A stretch of DNA of 38,687 nt from an uncultured Myxococcales bacterium (GTDB lineage Bacteria > Myxococcota_A > UBA9042 > CAIXZC01), in assembly GCA_903895725.1 (NCBI GenBank), contig CAITUV010000076.1, positions 1-38,687 on the forward strand, given 5' to 3'. The notes under the pieces were generated by a model. That model did not search any database. It saw nothing but the letters and a program-made list of their open reading frames with translations, and was not told where the DNA came from. Both the position numbers and the translations under genes were made by a program. Of this stretch, positions 35,001 to 38,687 are shown piece after piece (the stretch's first letter is position 1; every line of letters begins with the position of its first letter).

Positions 35001-36357
35001 GAGCGGCCAGCTCTGCACCAACGGCCAGTGCGTCAGCGGCAACAACTGCGGCGAAGTGACCTACGCGGGATACTGCGACGGCAGCGTGCTCGTCTGGTGC
35101 GAGAACAACGCCATCCACAAGGCCGACTGCAGCAAGCTCGGCCCGAACTACGTGTGCGAGTTCTACCCGGTACAGAACGGGTTCTACTGCGTGAAGAAGG
35201 AGCAGTGCACGCCCGCCTGCACCGGCAAGGCCTGCGGCGATGACGGCTGCGGCGGGAGCTGCGGAAGCTGTCCGGCCGGACAGTCGTGCGGTGCGGACGG
35301 ACAGTGCAAGCCGGGGCCGTGCGAGCCCGCCTGTGCTGGCAAGGCGTGCGGCGACGACGGTTGCGGAGGCAAGTGCGGAACCTGTCCCGCTGGAACGACC
35401 TGCTCCCCCGGGTTCCAGTGCGTGCCCGAGTGCGTGCCCTCCTGCGACGGCAAGGAGTGCGGATCGGACGGCTGCGACGGCACGTGCGGTACCTGCCCGG
35501 CAGGCAGCTCCTGCCAGGGGGGCCAGTGTGAGGCCGGATGCGTCCCCGTGTGCGCCGGGAAGCAGTGCGGCGATGACGGTTGCGGCGGGCTGTGCGGCAC
35601 CTGCCCCGCCGGCCAGCTCTGCACCGAGGGGCAATGCGCTCCCACCTGCACGCCTTCGTGCGCAGGCAAGGCATGCGGTCCCGACGGTTGCGGAGGGGAC
35701 TGCGGCTCCTGCCCGAAGGACTTCTCGTGTCAGGAGGGCGTGTGCGTCGAGCAGCCGGACGGTTGCGGCAACGTGACCTCTGCCGGCATGTGCCAGGGGG
35801 ATCTCCTCAAGAAGTGCGTGGCCAATGAAATCGTGACCACCGACTGCGCAGCGGCGGGCAAGTCGTGCAGCTTTGTCCCCGGTGCCGGCGTGTACGACTG
35901 CGTCGGGGCCTGCATCCCGCTTTGCTCCGGCAAGGAATGCGGCGATGACGGCTGTGGCGGCAACTGCGGCGTGTGCGCCAAGGGGTTCTCGTGCGACGCG
36001 GGCAAGTGCGTCGAGGCGAACCCCGTCTGCACTCCGGCCTGCGAGGGGCGCCAGTGCGGCCCGGACGGCTGCACCGGCACGTGCGGTACCTGCGCTGTCG
36101 ACGAAATCTGCACGGCCGAAGGGCTTTGCATCGACTTCACTCCGCAGGCGGACGTAGTCGAGGGCGACCTCTCCGTGGCCGACCCGGGACCGACCGAGGA
36201 GCCCGTCGTGTCCAAGTCGAGTGGCTGCTCCCTGGCCTCCCAGACCGCTTCCGGTTCTACGTCCGGCGGGGCGCTTCTTCTGCTGGTCCTTCTCCTGGGC
36301 TCGCTCCTTGCCGCCCATCGCGCGATTCAACTCAAGGCCGCACGCGGAGCCAGATAA
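32059..36357 (+). CDS. Surface agmatine/peptidylarginine-deiminase-like lipoprotein with Cys-rich stalk and MYXO-CTERM-like tail
   Basis: This 1432-residue exported protein has a lipobox-like end to its signal sequence (LFAC, Cys15). Residues about 45-400 match the bacterial peptidylarginine/agmatine deiminase family (PF04371), which hydrolyses guanidino groups. The active-site pieces are all visible: WVRDFGP (Asp164), FEGGNF (214-219), THIDM (His269, Asp271) and the catalytic Cys384 in AGAIHCITM. Residues about 415-1370 hold 17 copies of a Cys-rich module, core CxGKxCGxDGCGGxCGxC, with five copies of a second module (core CDGxxLxxC) between them. The tail has Gly-Cys-Ser at 1389-1391, a hydrophobic helix (1403-1419) and a basic end, like MYXO-CTERM signals. 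GGAGG lies 5 nt before the ATG. The stop overlaps the next gene (TAATG). The substrate, free or protein-bound, is unknown. Confidence 0.82.
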   Translation: MRYSILVASLFLFACQQEVGAPVTPMPEELEPATVESVDNPMLPAYKLPGDYRPAKADQYDDYRNAHPELYGITQPPSVVVRPVAEFEDASRLMITVSSASLPSGIWKNLVDIVKSGVAVVPVYVIYEAASVKTSFSNALTAAGVSPSSVTWVNLALDSIWVRDFGPLPIVSADNKAGIVDLRYYHQRIDDDSIPTKLGSLWNLSVFRAPVTFEGGNFMSDSKGNCFASQGLYYANGVPQAQVDGYMKSYVGCKNMYIAKPLSGEGTTHIDMQAKIVDDSTIIVGEYAAAVDPTNDKITDDNAAYFQSLGYKVVRMPMPSNADGNFRTYINSLFVNGVNMVPVYSINKDKEAAAMAIWQQVMPTWQHVPMNSDDVITWAGAIHCITMTVADATYAKMQADPAYACGGDWACYPGGTGDNCGGILYQGCCDGQTLKYCDAGVLKTSNCASQPSCGWDSQNSYYNCGTAGGSDPSGKYPKSCTPVCQPNCTGKVCGDDGCGGSCGTCAAGKVCQQGTCVTSGGPAQCLGPQTPSAASCGNVTDIGCCDELGRVLYCMNGALYCINCTQSNPSCGWNSQSSWYDCGTNGAADPSGKNPKACGGACVPACTGKQCGADGCGGTCGICPAGQVCNASGQCACVPNCTGKVCGDNGCGGSCGTCGAGQICNAAGQCVSSCTPSCTGKVCGNDGCGGSCGTCQAGTTCNASGQCVCAPNCVGKQCGPNGCGGTCGTCPAGSTCSQDGLCISSCVPDCNGKQCGPNGCGGTCGSCQAGQTCDASGKCVSSCVPDCTGKQCGSNGCGGSCGVCPAGKTCNATGQCVSSCTPSCYNKQCGDDGCGGSCGICPNGFTCTAANQCVSSCKPDCAGKVCGDDGCGGSCGTCPVDNICQYGTCVPVADPCFGITWQGCCDGTTLYWCENSQLFSLACAGGGCGWNGGQQYYDCNFKGADPSGTFPLTCPGGQCIPDCAGKVCGDDGCGGTCGTCQSGQLCTNGQCVSGNNCGEVTYAGYCDGSVLVWCENNAIHKADCSKLGPNYVCEFYPVQNGFYCVKKEQCTPACTGKACGDDGCGGSCGSCPAGQSCGADGQCKPGPCEPACAGKACGDDGCGGKCGTCPAGTTCSPGFQCVPECVPSCDGKECGSDGCDGTCGTCPAGSSCQGGQCEAGCVPVCAGKQCGDDGCGGLCGTCPAGQLCTEGQCAPTCTPSCAGKACGPDGCGGDCGSCPKDFSCQEGVCVEQPDGCGNVTSAGMCQGDLLKKCVANEIVTTDCAAAGKSCSFVPGAGVYDCVGACIPLCSGKECGDDGCGGNCGVCAKGFSCDAGKCVEANPVCTPACEGRQCGPDGCTGTCGTCAVDEICTAEGLCIDFTPQADVVEGDLSVADPGPTEEPVVSKSSGCSLASQTASGSTSGGALLLLVLLLGSLLAAHRAIQLKAARGAR
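33496..36138 (+). repeat. Array of 17 Cys-rich modules (about 35-40 residues each)
   Basis: Seventeen units share CxPxCxGKxCGxDGCGGxCGxCxxG, ending CxxxxQC. They are similar at the DNA level (for example GACGGCTGCGGCGG recurs), but each differs, so the array is old enough to have diverged. The units are interrupted by second-type modules at about 33664-33852, 34743-34920, 35044-35205 and 35764-35907; a further copy at 33310-33498 precedes the array. Long open frames on the opposite strand here are by-products of the repeat. Confidence 0.9.
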
Positions 36358-36629
36358 TGACCGAGCCCACCTACCGGATCCACTCCGACGTGGCCTGGCG
36401 CATCGTGGACGGCGAGCTGTTCGCCGTGACACCGGACGGCAATCTCCACCACGTGGAGAGCCCCACCGGCGTGTTCGTGTGGAAGATGCTCGACGGTCGG
36501 GCTCCCTCCGCTTCCGAATGCGCTGCTGCCGTCACCGAAGCATTCGAGGTCGACCTTGAGACCGCCCGCAAGGACCTGGCCGAATTCCTGGAGCAGCTCG
36601 TCTCGCTCGGCGTGGTCGTGAAGGGGTAG
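36357..36629 (+). CDS. PqqD-like peptide-binding protein
   Basis: This small protein of 90 residues reads as a PqqD-family fold (PF05402). It has YRIHSDVAWRIVDGELFAVTP at the start, then SPTGVFVWKMLDGR, followed by helices ending FLEQLVSLGVVVKG. PqqD proteins bind precursor peptides and present them to radical SAM enzymes in RiPP pathways, but stand-alone relatives occur near other enzymes. No radical SAM gene or precursor peptide is seen in this window. The ATG at 36357 overlaps the stop of the deiminase-like gene (TAATG), so it is probably translated by coupling with it. Its last codons are duplicated downstream. Confidence 0.78.
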   Translation: MTEPTYRIHSDVAWRIVDGELFAVTPDGNLHHVESPTGVFVWKMLDGRAPSASECAAAVTEAFEVDLETARKDLAEFLEQLVSLGVVVKG

Positions 36630-36702
36630 AGCGGGCGACTCCTGGGCCAGCTCGTCTCGCTCGGCGTGGTCGTGAAGGGGTAGGGGGAGGGCCTCCTGGA
36701 GC
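36586..36702 (+). repeat. 54-bp tandem duplication of the PqqD-like 3' end
   Basis: The 36-nt end of the gene (36594-36629, including the stop) recurs exactly at 36648-36683, an offset of 54 nt. The preceding TCCTGG hexamer occurs at 36586, 36640 and 36694, again 54 nt apart, so a third, decayed copy is likely. The copies lie after the stop and are not translated as part of the protein. Confidence 0.9.
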
Positions 36703-36726
36703 GCCCGACCGCTGGACTCCCCTGGG

Positions 36727-38319
36727 CTACTCAGCTTCCTGCCGTTCCAGCGCTGCCGCAAGATCCCGGAAGTGCTCGTTCGAGCAGTCCCGGAGAATGT
36801 TCAGGGCCGCGTTCACCCCGGCCTTCATCGCGATGGGGACACCTCCCCCGTATTCGGCCCAGTGACCGCCGATGAACAGGTTCCCGACCGGTGTGCGGCC
36901 CTGCGCCAGCCCGGCCTTGATGTTGCGGCGGGTCGGGCTCTGACCCATGATGCTCCCTGCCCAGTTCCCCGTGTATCGCCAGAAGGTCACCGGAGTGGCG
37001 GCTTCCTGCACTTCGATGTGCCCGAACAAGTCGATGCCCAGCGCTTCCTCCACCCGCTTGACGAGCATCTCCGCACACTCAGACTTCAGCTTGCGGTAGG
37101 CCTCGCCGCGAGCCATCCCTTCGCCGGTCATCCAGCGGTCCCGATGCTCGAGCCACATGGCGCAGTGAATGGTCAGGGTCGACTTCCCCTCAGGGGCCAG
37201 TGAGGCATCGAGCGCCGAGGGTGCTCGGACGATGAGGCAGCTCGTCGACGGGTCACCGGAGGAGTGCGCCTCGCGCGGGATCCCGTCTCGGGTGATGCAG
37301 GTGAGCTCCTCGTGGATCCCCAACTCCTCCGCCGGACAGTCGAGGCCCAGGTAGACCGTGAACGTGGAGTAGTAGAGATCGGCCGTCCTCAGGGCCCCCA
37401 CCAGCGACGCCGGGACCGCAGACTCGGGGAGCATCCGCTCGTACAAGGTCAGCAGGTCGCAGGCCGCCACCACGTATGGAGCCCGGCACACCCTCCCGTC
37501 ACGCAGGGTCACACCGGCTGCCTTGGCCCTTTCCACCAGCACGGACTGCACCGGCGAGCCCAGCTCTACCCTGGAGCCGAACGCCGTGATCTTCTCCATC
37601 AGCCAGTCGACATATCGTTGCACTCCGCCGGCCGGAGCATACTGGAAGTCCCCCGAATATGCCCAGGCGATGGGCATGAGGATCGACATGAAGGATTCTT
37701 CGCTGCAGAACACCCGCTTGATACCCTCGTGCCGGAAATAGCGGCGAAGACCGTCCTCGGCAGACAGGTTCAGGTACTTCCAGACGGGCAGCACCCAGGC
37801 CAGCATCTTGAGGCCGAAGATGGACTTCTCCGGAAGCGACATCGTGTCGTGCCCCCGCATGCGCCGGTTGAGGATGTCGAAGTGGGGGCCCAGCTTCCGG
37901 CAGTCGGAGAAGAACCGGAGTATCCCCTCCGCATCCTCCGGGAAGTCACGCACGAGCTGGTCGCGCAGGAGGTCCGGGTTGTCCGTGAGCACATAGTCGA
38001 ACGTGCCGCCCCTGTAGCGGCGAACGCGCGAGGCCCGGATGCTCTTGGGGAAGTCGTCTCCGACATATCCGAGCACGCGGTGAACGTATCCGCCCGGGCG
38101 GCAGTTGTTCAGCCACTGGACCGAGCTGTCGAACGTGAATCCCTTTCTAGAGAAAGCGCTCAGGTAGCCGCCCGGCCTGGGTTGCTCCTCGAACACCGCA
38201 ACCCGCATTCCGGATCGTGCGAGCACCGCCGCAGCCGACAGCCCGCCGATGCCGGCACCGATGACCACGGCGTCGACGTCCCAGCTCTGCGCGTCGCATC
38301 TGTCCTTGCCCTGAGCCAC
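36727..38319 (-). CDS. CrtI/phytoene-desaturase-type FAD oxidoreductase
   Basis: This flavoprotein of 530 residues belongs to the carotenoid desaturase/isomerase (CrtI, CRTISO, RetSat) superfamily. The N-terminal dinucleotide fold reads VVIGAGIGGLSAAAVLARSG (GxGxxG at 21-26), followed by FEEQPRPGGYLSAF and FDSSVQWL. The FAD-contact C-terminal block is NLFIGGHWAEYGGGVPIAMKAG. These features fit desaturation, saturation or isomerisation of a polyprenoid or carotenoid; the exact reaction cannot be read. No other crt gene is nearby. The start is a GTG at 38319 after a G-rich stretch. It converges on the PqqD-like gene across about 100 nt of duplicated DNA. Confidence 0.82.
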   Translation of the reverse strand: MAQGKDRCDAQSWDVDAVVIGAGIGGLSAAAVLARSGMRVAVFEEQPRPGGYLSAFSRKGFTFDSSVQWLNNCRPGGYVHRVLGYVGDDFPKSIRASRVRRYRGGTFDYVLTDNPDLLRDQLVRDFPEDAEGILRFFSDCRKLGPHFDILNRRMRGHDTMSLPEKSIFGLKMLAWVLPVWKYLNLSAEDGLRRYFRHEGIKRVFCSEESFMSILMPIAWAYSGDFQYAPAGGVQRYVDWLMEKITAFGSRVELGSPVQSVLVERAKAAGVTLRDGRVCRAPYVVAACDLLTLYERMLPESAVPASLVGALRTADLYYSTFTVYLGLDCPAEELGIHEELTCITRDGIPREAHSSGDPSTSCLIVRAPSALDASLAPEGKSTLTIHCAMWLEHRDRWMTGEGMARGEAYRKLKSECAEMLVKRVEEALGIDLFGHIEVQEAATPVTFWRYTGNWAGSIMGQSPTRRNIKAGLAQGRTPVGNLFIGGHWAEYGGGVPIAMKAGVNAALNILRDCSNEHFRDLAAALERQEAE

Positions 38320-38374
38320 AACTTCCCCCCGCTGCGCCCGGCCCAGTCAACCACCCGGGAGGGGGCCAAGTCAA

Positions 38375-38527
38375 GGATGCCCGCTCCAACCGGATGCCCG
38401 CTCCAGCCGGATGCCCGCTCCAACCGGATGCCCGCTCCAACCGGATGCCCGCTCCAACCGGATGCCCGCTCCAACCGGATGCCCGCTCCAACCGGATGCC
38501 CGCTCCAACCTGATGCCCACTCCAGAG
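38375..38527. repeat. 17-bp tandem repeat x9
   Basis: Nine head-to-tail units of GGATGCCCGCTCCAACC lie 55 bp upstream of the CrtI-type gene. Units 1 and 3-8 are identical, unit 2 has one change, and unit 9 is diverged. The near-identity indicates recent expansion. The period is not a multiple of three. Confidence 0.95.
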
Positions 38528-38615
38528 GGATGTTCGCCCAACGGCCGCATGACCAGCTCGGGAACCTGGGGCAGACCGCCCCATGCCCAGCCCCCGCCGG
38601 TGTCCTTGCCCGATG

Positions 38616-38687
38616 GCGTCAGAACTCGGCCGATGATGCAACACCCCGGCAGTTGTGACGCCGGGAGCGTCATAACTCGGCCGATGA
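38616..38687. repeat. 21-bp direct repeat at window edge
   Basis: GCGTCAGAACTCGGCCGATGA (38616-38636) and a copy with one change (38667-38687) are 51 bp apart. Between them GTTGTGACGC (38652-38661) is the reverse complement of GCGTCACAAC, a third version of the first ten bases. The second copy touches the window end, so more may follow. Confidence 0.7.

Larger units (their letters stand above)
38320..38687. other. Non-coding end of window with repeats
   Basis: No gene is supported in these 368 nt. The part next to the GTG has two AGTCAA hexamers (38345 and 38369, reading TTGACT on the minus strand) that could serve as -35 elements for the oxidoreductase, but no good -10. A 17-bp minisatellite and a 21-bp direct repeat follow. 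The open frames across them are artefacts of the repeat. Confidence 0.6.

Noticed and set aside
33436..36432. 998-residue open frame on the minus strand opposite the Cys-rich stalk
   Set aside because: It follows from the periodic GC-rich repeat on the plus strand; its product is an Ala/Val/Arg-rich repeat with no motif, signal or ribosome site.
38375..38527. CRISPR array at the window end
   Set aside because: The units are 17 bp head to tail without spacers, and no cas gene is near.

Overview
The window is a GC-rich bacterial chromosome segment with tightly packed genes, many GTG starts and 1-4 nt overlaps. It most resembles Myxococcota or a neighbouring lineage of the former Deltaproteobacteria. 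The clues are secreted proteins built from Cys-rich modules of the pattern CxGKxCGxDGCGGxCGxC, a MopE-type lipoprotein, a Ser/Thr kinase with a PEGA domain, and a C-terminal GC-S/hydrophobic/basic tail like the MYXO-CTERM anchor. No 16S gene is present, so this placement is an inference. No tRNA, rRNA, insertion sequence, prophage or CRISPR array was seen.

Layout. 1-1830: rpoZ, a LolA/LolB-like lipoprotein and tmk, one plus-strand unit behind a good sigma70-type promoter. 1827-4313: minus-strand M50-like membrane metalloprotease and a MopE-type lipoprotein. 4546-10171: a compact hypF-C-D-E-A-B operon for [NiFe] hydrogenase maturation, with no hydrogenase structural gene in view. 10295-16481: a GYD-domain protein (minus), a TPR/PEGA periplasmic protein followed by a PEGA Ser/Thr kinase with a (QDGK)10 linker, an M29-type aminopeptidase (minus) and a DUF2846-like lipoprotein. 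16672-24014: a membrane-fused spermidine-synthase-like protein, a Cys-rich lipoprotein with a predicted seven-blade propeller, an esterase-like lipoprotein, and a convergent TMTC-like membrane/TPR protein. 24151-30960: tolB (minus) divergent from a partial complex I operon, nuoA-C-D-G-H-I. 31091-38319: a J-domain/TPR protein (minus), a 1432-residue lipoprotein that joins an agmatine/peptidylarginine-deiminase-like enzyme to 17 Cys-rich modules and a MYXO-CTERM-like tail, an overlapping PqqD-like gene, and a CrtI-type oxidoreductase (minus). 38375-38687: short tandem repeats.

How the genes fit together. HypA/B/C/D/E/F form the whole Ni-Fe(CN)2CO assembly path, so a [NiFe] hydrogenase should be encoded elsewhere. 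The nuo genes supply part of the quinone-reducing arm and membrane base of complex I; NuoB, E, F, J-N must lie elsewhere or be missing. Much of the rest is cell-envelope biology: lipoproteins, a Tol component, PEGA proteins, and surface proteins with Cys-rich stalks.

The most unusual locus is 32059-36683: a surface-displayed guanidino-group hydrolase on a long disulfide-rich stalk, with apparent anchors at both ends, translationally coupled to an orphan PqqD-like protein whose 3' end has been tandemly duplicated. Other points of note are the short NuoG, the threonine in place of the P-loop lysine in thymidylate kinase, and several minisatellites (9, 12, 17 and 54 bp).
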